Shown piece by piece: positions 8,526 through 16,635 of a stretch of DNA of 64,000 nt. This DNA is from an uncultured bacterium (GTDB lineage: Bacteria > Actinomycetota > Coriobacteriia > Coriobacteriales > Coriobacteriaceae). A program made the translations under genes and the position numbers. Location of the stretch: the NCBI GenBank assembly GCA_905215505.1, contig CAJMPU010000014.1, positions 4,349 to 68,348 of the forward strand, read 5' to 3'. The notes under the pieces were generated by a model that worked only from the letters and a program-made list of their open reading frames with translations, was not told the DNA's origin and made no database searches. The number at the start of each line of letters is the position of its first letter. Position 1 is the first letter of the stretch.

Positions 8526-8554
8526 ACTATACGCGCATCGAGAGCGTATTTCCA
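8526..8554 (-). promoter_or_regulatory. Candidate promoter of the rplE-rpoA operon
   Basis: On the minus strand TATAGT (8526-8531) is preceded at 17 nt by TGGAAA (8549-8554), giving 5/6 and 4/6 matches to sigma-70 hexamers. Transcription would start about 130 nt before the rplE ATG. In the leader, GCACGAGG and CCCCGTGC could pair as an imperfect stem ahead of the AAGGAG site. Together these would give the separated second half of the spc cluster its own expression. Confidence 0.5.
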
Positions 8555-8615
8555 GAAAAACCTCGTCTGCCTGCACAACTCCACAACTCCCCCGCACAAA
8601 TGGGTCCCAACAAGC

Positions 8616-8682
8616 AGTTGCGGTGAAATAGGGACTGTTTGGCGGCCTAACAGGCTTAAACAGTCCGTATTCCACCGCAACT
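8616..8682. repeat. Long palindrome downstream of xdhC
   Basis: Two 25-nt arms (8616-8640 and 8658-8682) are complementary at 23 of 25 positions, around a 17-nt loop that contains a small GCC-TAACA-GGC hairpin. The arms begin AGTTGCGGTG and end GGACTGTTT. It lies 18 nt past the xdhC stop, so it could act as a terminator for the minus-strand yqeB-xdhC unit. No strong U-tract is present; a dispersed palindromic repeat is the alternative. The rest of 8389-8699 holds the rplE leader and no gene that I recognise. Confidence 0.75.
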
Positions 8683-8699
8683 TATTGATGGGGATGCGA

Positions 8700-9743
8700 C
8701 TAGCGCTTGCGGGGGACGAGCTTGGTGCGGCGCAGGTGGATCATCTCGGCAGCGATGGAGATGGCGATCTCCTCGGGATCCTCGGCCTCGATGGCAACGC
8801 CGATCGGCAGGTGCAGCCCGTCGATCTGGTCCTGCGTAAAGCCCTCCTGCTCCAGGCGGGCGCGCACAAAGGCCGTCTTACGGCGCGAACCCAAGCAGCC
8901 CAGATAGGCTGGCTTGGCGCGCATGGCCTGAATCACCACGTCGATATCGGACTTGTGACCCGCCGTGGCGACGACCACTAGGTCACGCGGGCCGATGGGG
9001 CACTGCTTGCTCAGGCTCTTGTAGTCGACCAGACGACGGTCGTAGACACCGGGCACCCATTCGGGGGTCAGTGTGCCGGGGCGGTCGTCGCAAGCCACAA
9101 CGGCAAAGCCCGCCGCCGTGAGCACCCGCGCCGTCGCAGCACCCACGTGGCCGCAGCCAAAGATATAGGTCAGGCCCTCGGGGCAGAGCGTCTCGATGTG
9201 CGCCGCGGGAATCTCGGAGGCCGCGTTGGTGTAGGTGACCTTACTCCCCTCCTCCACCAGCGAAAGCTCGGGGCAGCCCATTATGGTGCGGCGCGACTCC
9301 TCGCCATGGTACTTGGCCACATCGCCCTCGAGCGCGCTCGCGATAAACGGCTCAAAGTCGATGACGAAGTCGCCGATGCGCCGATAGGCCAAGACGTCGG
9401 CAATTTCCTGGAACAACGGTACCTGGGTCGCATCCAGATGCAGGTAGCACAAGCAGATGGCTCCGCCGCAGATCATGCCGGTATCGGAGTTCTCGCCGCC
9501 CATAGTGTAGCGGACCAGACGCGACTGTCCCGCGCTCAGGAGCTCGCGCGCCTCATCCAGCGCAAAGAGTTCAATCTTGCCACCGCCGATAGTGCCCGCC
9601 TGGCTGCCATCGGCAAAGACGGCCATCCAGGCGCCCACGCCGCGCGGTGACGACCCTGCCGTGCCGGCCACTACCACCAGTTCGCACGTCTCACCAGCAC
9701 GCAAGGCGGCAAGCGCCGCATTCACAACATCGAGCTTTTCCAT
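8700..9743 (-). CDS. xdhC: XdhC/CoxI-family molybdenum hydroxylase maturation protein
   Basis: The family binds molybdenum cofactor and helps insert the sulfurated cofactor into xanthine dehydrogenase-type enzymes. The 347-residue protein has the N-terminal XdhC domain (TAGSSPRGVGAWMAV, GTIGGGKIEL, GMICGG) and a C-terminal Rossmann-like domain with IFGCGHVGAATARVLTAAGF at about residue 195. It follows yqeB by 9 nt and is probably co-transcribed with it. The xdh gene it would serve lies about 15 kb away in the same cluster. Confidence 0.92.
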   Translation of the reverse strand: MEKLDVVNAALAALRAGETCELVVVAGTAGSSPRGVGAWMAVFADGSQAGTIGGGKIELFALDEARELLSAGQSRLVRYTMGGENSDTGMICGGAICLCYLHLDATQVPLFQEIADVLAYRRIGDFVIDFEPFIASALEGDVAKYHGEESRRTIMGCPELSLVEEGSKVTYTNAASEIPAAHIETLCPEGLTYIFGCGHVGAATARVLTAAGFAVVACDDRPGTLTPEWVPGVYDRRLVDYKSLSKQCPIGPRDLVVVATAGHKSDIDVVIQAMRAKPAYLGCLGSRRKTAFVRARLEQEGFTQDQIDGLHLPIGVAIEAEDPEEIAISIAAEMIHLRRTKLVPRKR

Positions 9744-9752
9744 TGCCGCCTT

Positions 9753-10547
9753 CTATCCTCTAAAGACACCGGTGAGCATAGCGAGCGCCTCGAGCACACC
9801 GCCGCCGACCGACGTCGCCTTGTCCGAAATGTAGTTGATATAGCTGGCATCGCCGCGCGGATCGACATCGGCGCATTTAAAGCCCTCAGTCACCTGCACG
9901 CCGTTCGCCAAAAGCCCGCGCAAGCAGCCGTCAATCTGCGTGACCATGGGAGTATCACCCGCATACCCGATCACATCGCCGGCACTCACGATGTCGCCGA
10001 TGGTGCGGTCGGACCTAAACACGCCGGCGGCGGGGCTGTGGATAACACGTTCCTTGCCATAGCCGGCGATAATGCCCGGCACGCCCGTGTTGGGCTGGGG
10101 CGAACCTTGGGTAATGACACGGCCGAGAAAATGTCCGCGCATGGTCTCGACCACGGCGTCGCAGTCAACCGGCGCGGTAAAGCCCGGCCCCACAGCGATG
10201 ACGGCAGGCGCCATGTCGCGCGTGGTGCCCAAGTTGCGCTTAGCCAAAATCGCGTCGACCACAGCCGCGGGTTTAAGCTCATCGAGCATCTTGGCCTGAG
10301 GGTCCACCACAACGGCGACGTCTCCAGCCTCGGTAATCTCAAGCGCCTCAGCCGGCGTCCGTGCCAAGCGAGCGCGAATGCCTTCGACCTCGACCTCGCC
10401 CAGGCGAATGGCCTCGCAAAAACAGATTGTGCGGCGGATGCACGTGGGAACCGCGATATCGGCCATAACGACCGAAACGCCGGCGCGCACCAAGCGAGCG
10501 GCGACGCCCGTGGCGATATCGCCGGCGCCGCGAACATAAACGAGCAT
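9753..10547 (-). CDS. yqeB: Selenium-dependent molybdenum hydroxylase system protein YqeB
   Basis: This 264-residue protein resembles the YqeB/EF2563 family, which co-occurs with selenium-dependent Mo-hydroxylases; its biochemical role is not settled. A Rossmann-like start VRGAGDIATGVAARLVRAG is followed by GSPQPNTGVPG and KERVIHSPAAG. The cysteine-containing segment PTCIRRTICF lies near residue 40. It is divergent from yqeC across a 102-nt promoter region and is co-directional with xdhC. Confidence 0.9.
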   Translation of the reverse strand: MLVYVRGAGDIATGVAARLVRAGVSVVMADIAVPTCIRRTICFCEAIRLGEVEVEGIRARLARTPAEALEITEAGDVAVVVDPQAKMLDELKPAAVVDAILAKRNLGTTRDMAPAVIAVGPGFTAPVDCDAVVETMRGHFLGRVITQGSPQPNTGVPGIIAGYGKERVIHSPAAGVFRSDRTIGDIVSAGDVIGYAGDTPMVTQIDGCLRGLLANGVQVTEGFKCADVDPRGDASYINYISDKATSVGGGVLEALAMLTGVFRG

Positions 10548-10607
10548 TCCCGGGGCACCTCCCTGTGCTACGGTTTGAGCAGAGCAAAAGCGGTTCGGCC
10601 GCTACTC

Positions 10608-10636
10608 TGATGATTATTTATTATCACAGTATTATA
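10608..10636. promoter_or_regulatory. Divergent yqeB/yqeC promoter region with AT-rich palindrome
   Basis: A 19-bp imperfect palindrome (10608-10626, TGAT...ATCA) abuts a -10-like hexamer that reads TATTAT on the plus strand (10630-10635) and TATAAT on the minus strand (10631-10636). Both genes start within about 90 nt. The -35 elements are poor on both strands, which suits an activated or repressed divergent promoter. This is inferred from sequence only. Confidence 0.45.
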
Positions 10637-10649
10637 CGGCGGTGAACAG

Positions 10650-11387
10650 ATGGAAACGACGAGCGGAAACCTTGCCTCCGCGCTCAAGATCGAGCCGGGC
10701 ATTACCGCGATTATCGGCAGCGGCGGCAAGTCGACGTTGCTGAAGATGCTGGGTCTCGAGCTCATGCGCGGCGGCGGGCGCGTGCTCCTCTGCACCACCA
10801 CGCACATGTTTCCCGTCGCCGGCGTGCCATGGGACGGGTCGAGCCGTCGCCTGGACGCCGCGCCTTGGAAGCCGGGGACCCCGCATGTTCCCGGCTGCAC
10901 CTGCGAGGCATGCGCGGAACTTGTCCGCGGAAGCATCTGCCAGGCGGGTGTTTTGGACCCGGAGACAGGCAAGCTCTCCGCCCCCGCTGAGCCGATCGAC
11001 CAGCTGGCGCAGCGCTTTGACTATGTGTTGGCCGAGGCAGATGGCAGCAAGCGACTCCCGCTCAAGGCGCATGCCGCCTGGGAGCCGGTAATTCCCGCCG
11101 CCACGGCAAACGTTGTCTGGGTCGTCGGCGCCTCGGGGCTGGGCAGGCCCGTCGCCGAGGTTGTCCACCGCCCCGAGCTCTTCTGCGAGCGCTGCGGCTG
11201 CGAGCCTACCGACATCGCCACGCCCGAGCGCGTCGCCCAGGTGCTCAATGCCGAGATGCAGGCGCTGGGACTCAGCACCGCACGCGTCATGCTCAACCAA
11301 GCCGACACGCTTGCCGACCCAACAATGGCAGATCGCTTCGAGGCAGCCCTCAACCGCCCCCTCATCGCCACCAGCCTCCAGGGGTAG
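10650..11387 (+). CDS. yqeC: Selenium cofactor biosynthesis protein YqeC
   Basis: YqeC-family proteins are genetically linked to the selenium-containing labile cofactor of Mo-hydroxylases. The 245-residue protein has a P-loop GSGGKST at residues 23-29, the segment LLCTTTHMFPV, and VLAEADGSKRLPLKAHA typical of the family. A cysteine cluster (GCTCEAC) is at about residues 90-96. It is the only plus-strand gene in this part of the cluster, and its TAG lies inside a long palindrome (11381-11453). Confidence 0.9.
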   Translation: METTSGNLASALKIEPGITAIIGSGGKSTLLKMLGLELMRGGGRVLLCTTTHMFPVAGVPWDGSSRRLDAAPWKPGTPHVPGCTCEACAELVRGSICQAGVLDPETGKLSAPAEPIDQLAQRFDYVLAEADGSKRLPLKAHAAWEPVIPAATANVVWVVGASGLGRPVAEVVHRPELFCERCGCEPTDIATPERVAQVLNAEMQALGLSTARVMLNQADTLADPTMADRFEAALNRPLIATSLQG

Positions 11388-11453
11388 CAAATTTGGGACG
11401 GGGCTCTTTTTGCTACCCCGTCCCGAAAAATCATCTCCCAAATTAGCTACCCC
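11381..11453. repeat. Nested palindrome overlapping the yqeC stop codon
   Basis: The outer arms (11381-11398 and 11436-11453) pair as GGGGTAGC/GCTACCCC plus AATTTGGGA/TCCCAAATT with a one-nt bulge. An inner stem GGGACGGGG/CCCCGTCCC (11395-11403, 11416-11424) encloses CTCTTTTTGCTA. The left arm includes the yqeC TAG. It probably terminates yqeC and, from the other side, hyuA; it also looks like a dispersed repeat. Confidence 0.75.
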
Positions 11454-11466
11454 GGCGGTCTTCCTG

Positions 11467-12834
11467 TTAGCGGGGCACGTAGCGGCCGGGTTGGGCTCCG
11501 GTGGGCTCGCCGTCGCGTGCCGCCAGCACGCCGTTCACAAACACGGCCTTGGCGCGGCCATGTGCCCCAAAGCCCTCGAGCGGCGTGTAGTCCACGGCCT
11601 GATGCTGCGTCGCGGCGCTGATCGTCCAACGCGCGCACGGATCCCACACGCACACGTCGGCATCGGCGCCCTCGGCAAGACAGCCCTTGCGCGGATACAT
11701 GCCAAAAACGCGCGCCGGGTTCTCGCTCATCAAGCGGCACAGATCCTCGGGGCCCAGCTGTCCCTCAAAGCTCGTGGCGATCGCGACGGGGCGATGCTCC
11801 ACACCGGGTCCGCCGTTGGGAATCGCGCGGAAGTCGTCGCGCCCGCGATCCTTTTGCCCGTGCAGGTTAAAGCTGCAGTGGTCGGTCGCAATCGTATCGA
11901 TCTCGCCGGCCACAAGCGCCTCGCGCAGTGCCGCACGATCACCCGCATGGCGCAGCGGCGGGCTCATCACATACTTGGCGCCCGCAAAGCCGTCCTCGCC
12001 CTGCTCCAAGTAGCACGTATCGTCGAGCATCAGATACTGAGGGCAGGTCTCGACATAGATATTCTTCTGCCCGCGCGCCTTGGCGGCACGGATGGTCTCG
12101 AGCCCCAGCTTGGTCGAAAGGTGCACCACGTTGACCGGTGCGTCGCCGGCCAGATGCGCCAGATACAGCAGACGGCTCACGGCCTCGGCCTCGCACACAT
12201 CCGGACGGCTGAGAGCATGTCCCTCGGGCCCGTGGATACCCTGCTCAAACACGCGCTTCTGCAGCTCGTTCACCAGCGTGCCGTTCTCGCAATGCACGCA
12301 CAGGATACCGCCCACGCGCTTGAGCTCCTCCAGCACCTCGAGCGTCTCGGCATCGTCCAAGCGCAAATGATCGTAGGCAAAGTAGGTCTTGAACGACGAT
12401 ACGCCCGCCTCGCGCATGGCAGAGAGATCGGCGCGGTTGCGCTCGTTCCACTCGGCGAGCGCCATATGAAAGGCGTAGTTGGCCGTGCAGGTTCCGTCGG
12501 CGCGGCGATGCCACTCGGCCAAGGCATCGGGCATGGTCACACCGCGATCGGCCGTGGCGTAATCCACAATGGTCGTCGTGCCGCCGCAGGCAGCCGCACG
12601 TGTGCCGGTCTCAAAGCTATCGGCCGTCCAGTCCATGCCAGTCCAGCACTGCATGTGCGTGTGCCCATCGATAAAGCCTGGGAACACCCAGCAGCCCGCG
12701 GCATCCTCGACGGTATCGCCCTCGGCCGGCTCAATCGCCGCGGCGATCCGCACGATCTTATCGCCATCCATGGCAAGATCGGCGCGGCGAAGCCCCTGGG
12801 GCGTCACGAGCGCGCCGTTTTTGATGATGATCAT
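11467..12834 (-). CDS. hyuA: Dihydropyrimidinase/D-hydantoinase-like amidohydrolase
   Basis: A cyclic amidohydrolase of 455 residues that would open hydantoin- or dihydropyrimidine-like rings. The metal motif HTH is at residues 58-60 (GFIDGHTHMQ), a candidate carbamylated Lys is Lys149 (SSFKTYFAYD), and the further ligands fit CVHCENG, NVVHLS and TDHCSFN. In urate-degrading gut bacteria a hyuA homologue occurs with ygeW, ygeX, ygeY, ygfK and ssnA. It follows mocA by 9 nt in the same unit. The exact ring substrate is not evident from sequence. Confidence 0.9.
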   Translation of the reverse strand: MIIIKNGALVTPQGLRRADLAMDGDKIVRIAAAIEPAEGDTVEDAAGCWVFPGFIDGHTHMQCWTGMDWTADSFETGTRAAACGGTTTIVDYATADRGVTMPDALAEWHRRADGTCTANYAFHMALAEWNERNRADLSAMREAGVSSFKTYFAYDHLRLDDAETLEVLEELKRVGGILCVHCENGTLVNELQKRVFEQGIHGPEGHALSRPDVCEAEAVSRLLYLAHLAGDAPVNVVHLSTKLGLETIRAAKARGQKNIYVETCPQYLMLDDTCYLEQGEDGFAGAKYVMSPPLRHAGDRAALREALVAGEIDTIATDHCSFNLHGQKDRGRDDFRAIPNGGPGVEHRPVAIATSFEGQLGPEDLCRLMSENPARVFGMYPRKGCLAEGADADVCVWDPCARWTISAATQHQAVDYTPLEGFGAHGRAKAVFVNGVLAARDGEPTGAQPGRYVPR

Positions 12835-12843
12835 AATTGCTCC

Positions 12844-13458
12844 TTATTGATTGATGCAGTTGGCCACGCGATCAAAATACGAGCAGGCGGCGATATGCTC
12901 CGTTATGCGTCGCTGTCCCTTGGCGGTATCGACGTCCCACAGCTCGTAGGCACGTGCCTCAACCAACGCAACGTCGGTGCGGCCCTTGAGAATCGACCCA
13001 CCACCGTCCTTGCCCTCGAGAAGCATGAGCGAAGGGAACAGTTGCCTTGGGAAGAGCACCGGGCTCGAAGGCTCACCGTTGCACGCAAGACGCACCGGAT
13101 GCCTGCGGCCACGCTCGTCAAATGCACGAACCATAGCCTCAAAAGAATCCGAACTCACGAGCGGCTGGTCACCCGGCAAAAAGAGGCAACCTTTCCAGTT
13201 GCGTTCGACTCCCCACGAAAGGCCCGCACGGACGCTTTCGCTGCGCAGCTCGCCATCGTGCAGCACGCACGGGCAATGCTTGTCATCACAAATCTGAGCG
13301 GCCTCGGGCCAACGCGTCGAAACCACGACGTCAAAGCCCCGGGGAACCGAATCAATGGTCCGGGCAATCAGCGGCTCGCCATAGATATCGGCGAGCATCT
13401 TGTTAGAGCCAAATCGCTTGCCCTCGCCCGAAGCCATAATGACGCAACCAAGTTTCAT
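12844..13458 (-). CDS. mocA: Molybdenum cofactor cytidylyltransferase-like protein MocA
   Basis: A nucleotidyltransferase of 204 residues that would attach CMP (or GMP) to molybdopterin. The signature VIMASGEGKRFGSNKML is at the N-terminus and the PGDQP motif (LPGDQPLVSS) follows. The ATG at 13458 was chosen because GGGGAGGT lies 6 nt upstream; an upstream in-frame start would add 17 unlikely residues. It precedes hyuA and serves the Mo-hydroxylase of this cluster by inference. Confidence 0.88.
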   Translation of the reverse strand: MKLGCVIMASGEGKRFGSNKMLADIYGEPLIARTIDSVPRGFDVVVSTRWPEAAQICDDKHCPCVLHDGELRSESVRAGLSWGVERNWKGCLFLPGDQPLVSSDSFEAMVRAFDERGRRHPVRLACNGEPSSPVLFPRQLFPSLMLLEGKDGGGSILKGRTDVALVEARAYELWDVDTAKGQRRITEHIAACSYFDRVANCINQ

Positions 13459-13546
13459 GGCGATACCTCCCCTGAAACCATCGTACCCATAACTCGCGTC
13501 GCGGGGCATCTACATCGAAAGCGCTTATCCCGCACGCCCACGATGC

Positions 13547-13585
13547 AAAAAGGGGCACCCCGCCGGTTGGCAGAGCGCCCCCTTT
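13547..13585 (-). terminator. Terminator-like hairpin downstream of ygeW
   Basis: On the minus strand AAAGGGGGC pairs with GCCCCTTTTT across a GC-rich loop, ending in a T-run. It lies 24 nt after the ygeW stop and separates ygeW from mocA-hyuA. Confidence 0.7.
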
Positions 13586-13608
13586 ACATGGCTTACCTCA
13601 GCGCGGCT

Positions 13609-14811
13609 TTAGGCCTGGAACCAACGGGCGGTGTTGCGCTCGTCGAGGGCCTTGAGGGTAGCGGCGGGATCGGCAACCTTCTGCAGGAACATCATGGCTG
13701 CGATGGCGTACGGCTTGTAGCTGGCCTCCTTGTACATGCCCACGCGGTGCATGTCAAAGACGTCGGCGTTGACCTCGCCGCGCTCGCAGGAGACACCGGA
13801 GATGTCGGCGGGCAGCGGGTGCATAAAGATAGTGTCCTGGCCGTTGGCGGTCTTCTCCATGAGCTCGGTCGTGGAGCACCAGTCCTGATGGGTGGCGTTC
13901 TGAGCGAGCAGCTCCTTCTCGAGCGCTGCGATGCCGGCGTCGTCGCCCTCCGCGTACAGGTTGGTACGCTTCTCCATGGCGGCAAACGGAGCCCAGCTCT
14001 TGGGGATCACGATGTCGGCGCCCTCGAAGGCCTCGGCCATGGTGTTGACCTGCTTAAAGGTGGTGCCGGACTCGGCGGCGTAGCCCTTGGCGCGCTCGAC
14101 GACCTCGGGCATGAGGTCGTAGCCCTCGGGGTGGGCCAAAGTGACGTCCATGCCAAAACGGGGCAGCAGGCTGATCAGCGACTGCGGACAGGACAGCGGC
14201 TTGCCGTAAGAGGGCGAGTAGGCCCAGGTGACGGCAACCTTCTTGCCCTTGAGGTTCTCGAGGCCGCCAAACTCGTTGATGAGGTAGAGCATGTCGGCAG
14301 AGGACTGCGTGGGGTGATCGGAGTCGGACTGCAAGGAGATGAGCGTGGGACGGTGATCCAGAACGCCGTCCTCGTAGGCCTGCTGGACAGACTCGGAGAC
14401 CTCGGCCATGTAGGCGTCGCCCTTGCCGATGTACATGTCGTCGCGGATGCCGATGACGTCGGCCATGAAGGAGATCATGGTAGCGGTCTCGCGGACGGTC
14501 TCGCCGTGAGCGATCTGGGACTTCTTCTCGTCCAGGTCCTGCAGCTCGAGGCCGAGCAGGTTGGCGGCCTTAGAGAAGGAGAAGCGCGTACGGGTGGAGT
14601 TGTCGCGGAACAGGGAGACGGCCAGGCCCGAGTCGAAGATCTTGGACGAAACGTTGTTCTCACGCAGCTCGCGCAGGGCGTCGGCAACGATGTAGAGAGC
14701 CTTGAGCTCATCGGTGGTCTTATCCCAGGTGTGCAGGAAGTCGCTGCCGTACATGCCCTTAAAATCGAGGCCGTTCAGCTGCTCGACGAGCTCGGTAAAC
14801 TTGGCGTCCAT
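13609..14811 (-). CDS. ygeW: Knotted carbamoyltransferase YgeW
   Basis: A transcarbamylase-family protein of 400 residues. The carbamoyl-phosphate loop STRTR is at residues 72-76 (RDNSTRTRFSF), and the HPLP motif (MHPLPADISG) lies near residue 300. The natural substrate of YgeW is uncertain; in the urate cluster it is thought to release a carbamoyl group for phosphorolysis. The start at 14811 is supported by GGAAAGGA upstream; the open frame extends further but without a ribosome site. No carbamate kinase gene is present in the window. Confidence 0.93.
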   Translation of the reverse strand: MDAKFTELVEQLNGLDFKGMYGSDFLHTWDKTTDELKALYIVADALRELRENNVSSKIFDSGLAVSLFRDNSTRTRFSFSKAANLLGLELQDLDEKKSQIAHGETVRETATMISFMADVIGIRDDMYIGKGDAYMAEVSESVQQAYEDGVLDHRPTLISLQSDSDHPTQSSADMLYLINEFGGLENLKGKKVAVTWAYSPSYGKPLSCPQSLISLLPRFGMDVTLAHPEGYDLMPEVVERAKGYAAESGTTFKQVNTMAEAFEGADIVIPKSWAPFAAMEKRTNLYAEGDDAGIAALEKELLAQNATHQDWCSTTELMEKTANGQDTIFMHPLPADISGVSCERGEVNADVFDMHRVGMYKEASYKPYAIAAMMFLQKVADPAATLKALDERNTARWFQA

Positions 14812-14965
14812 GTAAATATCCTTTCCATAGATGAAACGATCGCAATGAGTAGATGTGCTCCGGCATGCGCGTGTGGCTAGAACATGCAGAGCGCTATGAC
14901 GAGGACCCGCTACCGTTGAGGAAGCATGGGAGATAACGACCGCGGGCCCCAAGTCAACAGGGGGT

Positions 14966-14990
14966 GCCGGGGACACAGGCTGTCCCCGGC
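14966..14990 (-). terminator. GC-rich hairpin downstream of ygeY
   Basis: GCCGGGGACA and TGTCCCCGGC form a perfect 10-bp stem with loop CAGGC, 22 nt past the ygeY stop. There is no U-tract, so it may be a Rho-dependent end, an mRNA-stabilising hairpin, or a repeat. Confidence 0.5.
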
Positions 14991-15012
14991 TCAACAAGAT
15001 CAAGGAATGGGA

Positions 15013-16398
15013 CTAGTCGATCTTGTTGTTGGTCAGACCAGCGCGGAACACGGTAGCGTCGCCATCGGCCTGGCTCGGATCGTAGAGGTTCAGGGCAGCC
15101 ACGTACATGGCAGCAGCGGTGACCAGGTCGTCCTTGTAGGTGACCTCGTTGGGAGCGTGAGCCTGAGACTCGGCACCCGGGCCAAAGCCAACGCAGGGGA
15201 TGCCATAGCGGCCCTGGATGGAAACGCAGTTCGTGGAGAAGGTCCACTTGTCGCACAGCGGACGACCGGTGCGCTTGTCCATGCTGGGCTCGCAGCCGAT
15301 GCGCTCGTCACCGAACATGGCCTTGTGGGCGTCGACGAGGGCCTTGACGTGCGGAGCGGTCTCCTTGTTGATCCACGTGGGGAAGTAAGCCTCGGTCTCG
15401 TAAACCTCGCCGGTCCAGGACGGACGGTCGTACATGTACATGGAGACCTTCACGTCGTCGCCGTACTTCTTGGCGGCCGGCAGGTTGCGGATCTCGTCCA
15501 GGCAGGACTCCCAGGTCTCGCCGGCGGTCATGCGACGGTCGATGGAGATGGCGCAGGAGTCAGCGACAGCGCAGCGGCTGGGGCTGGTGTAGAAGATCTG
15601 GCTGACGGTGCAGGTGCCGCGGCCCAGGAAGCGGGCGTCCTCGAAGTGCTCGGGGTTGTACTTGGGGTCGAGCATCTTGACGAGGCCCTTGATGTCGGTC
15701 GACTCGTCGCAGCCGTTGTTGTTGAGGGCGCGGACGTCGGCGATGATGTCGGCCATTTTGTAAATGGCGTTGTCGCCGCGGTCGGGAGCGGAGCCGTGGC
15801 AGGAGGTGCCGTGAACGTCGACGCGGATCTCCATGCGGCCGCGGTGACCGCGATAGATGCCGCCGTCGGTAGGCTCGGTGGAAATGACGAACTCGGGCTT
15901 AATGCCGTCCTTGTTGTAGATGTACTGCCAGCACATGCCGTCGCAGTCCTCTTCCTGGACGGTGCCGACGACCATGATCTTGTAGCCCTCGGGGATGAGG
16001 CCCATGTCCTTCATCATCTTGGCAGCGTAGGTAGCAGAAGCCATACCGCCCTCCTGGTCAGAGCCGCCGCGGCCGTAGATGATCTCGTCGGTCTCGTAGC
16101 CCTCATAGGGATCGGCATCCCAGTTCTCGATGTTGCCGATGCCGACGGTGTCGATGTGGGAGTCGATGGCGATGATCTTGTCGCCCTCGCCCATAAAGCC
16201 CATGACGTTACCCAAGCCATCGACCTTGACCTCGTCATAGCCAAGGCTCTCCATCTCGGCCTTGATGCAAGCGACAACCTCGCCCTCCTCGCAGGACTCA
16301 GAGGGGTGCGAGATCATGGCGCGCAGGAAGCGGGTCATGTCAGCGCGGTGAGACTCAGCAGCGTTTTTAATTGCCTCGAAATCGAGTTCCTTAGTCAT
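15013..16398 (-). CDS. ygeY: YgeY-family selenium metabolism-linked hydrolase (M20 family)
   Basis: A zinc-dependent M20 amidohydrolase of 461 residues. Metal ligands are visible in IDSHIDTVG, GRGGSDQEGG and QEEDCDG, with a late His in QAHAPNE. Family members are linked to the Mo-hydroxylase/urate cluster, where deamidation or deacylation of a ring-opened intermediate is the likely role. The ATG at 16398 was chosen over a TTG three codons upstream. A large palindromic element (16503-16620) separates it from the upstream dpaL. Confidence 0.92.
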   Translation of the reverse strand: MTKELDFEAIKNAAESHRADMTRFLRAMISHPSESCEEGEVVACIKAEMESLGYDEVKVDGLGNVMGFMGEGDKIIAIDSHIDTVGIGNIENWDADPYEGYETDEIIYGRGGSDQEGGMASATYAAKMMKDMGLIPEGYKIMVVGTVQEEDCDGMCWQYIYNKDGIKPEFVISTEPTDGGIYRGHRGRMEIRVDVHGTSCHGSAPDRGDNAIYKMADIIADVRALNNNGCDESTDIKGLVKMLDPKYNPEHFEDARFLGRGTCTVSQIFYTSPSRCAVADSCAISIDRRMTAGETWESCLDEIRNLPAAKKYGDDVKVSMYMYDRPSWTGEVYETEAYFPTWINKETAPHVKALVDAHKAMFGDERIGCEPSMDKRTGRPLCDKWTFSTNCVSIQGRYGIPCVGFGPGAESQAHAPNEVTYKDDLVTAAAMYVAALNLYDPSQADGDATVFRAGLTNNKID

Positions 16399-16502
16399 AA
16401 CAGTCAACCTTTCTACAAGGGTTTACCTACAGGTAGATATTTCAGATAGATCACTTGTGCCAAGCAGCGTGAGGTCGAGCACCCGGCAAGCAAGCAACCA
16501 TA

Positions 16503-16620
16503 GGAGGCGGACGGAGGACTTTGCTCCGTCGCGAGTTCCGCACGAGCCGGAGAGCACTTAATGTGCTCTCCGTGCGAGCAGGACTGTCCGAGCAGGGAGT
16601 AAAGTCCTCCGGCTGCCTCC
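16503..16620. repeat. Composite palindrome with conserved GGAGAGCAC core, copy 1
   Basis: The outer arms (16503-16527 and 16596-16620) match at 22 of 25 positions. They enclose a 68-nt core whose centre is the perfect hairpin GGAGAGCAC-TTAAT-GTGCTCTCC (16549-16571). The core is nearly identical, in reverse orientation, to that at 57289-57357, while the outer arms are different in sequence. It starts 15 nt past the dpaL stop, so it probably also terminates dpaL. Confidence 0.85.
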
Positions 16621-16635
16621 GGACAGGTCAGCCTG

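Noticed and set aside
11113..14880. A 1,255-codon plus-strand open frame
   Set aside because: It is antisense to hyuA, mocA and ygeW, has low-complexity translation and no ribosome site. It is a by-product of high GC codon bias on the minus-strand genes.
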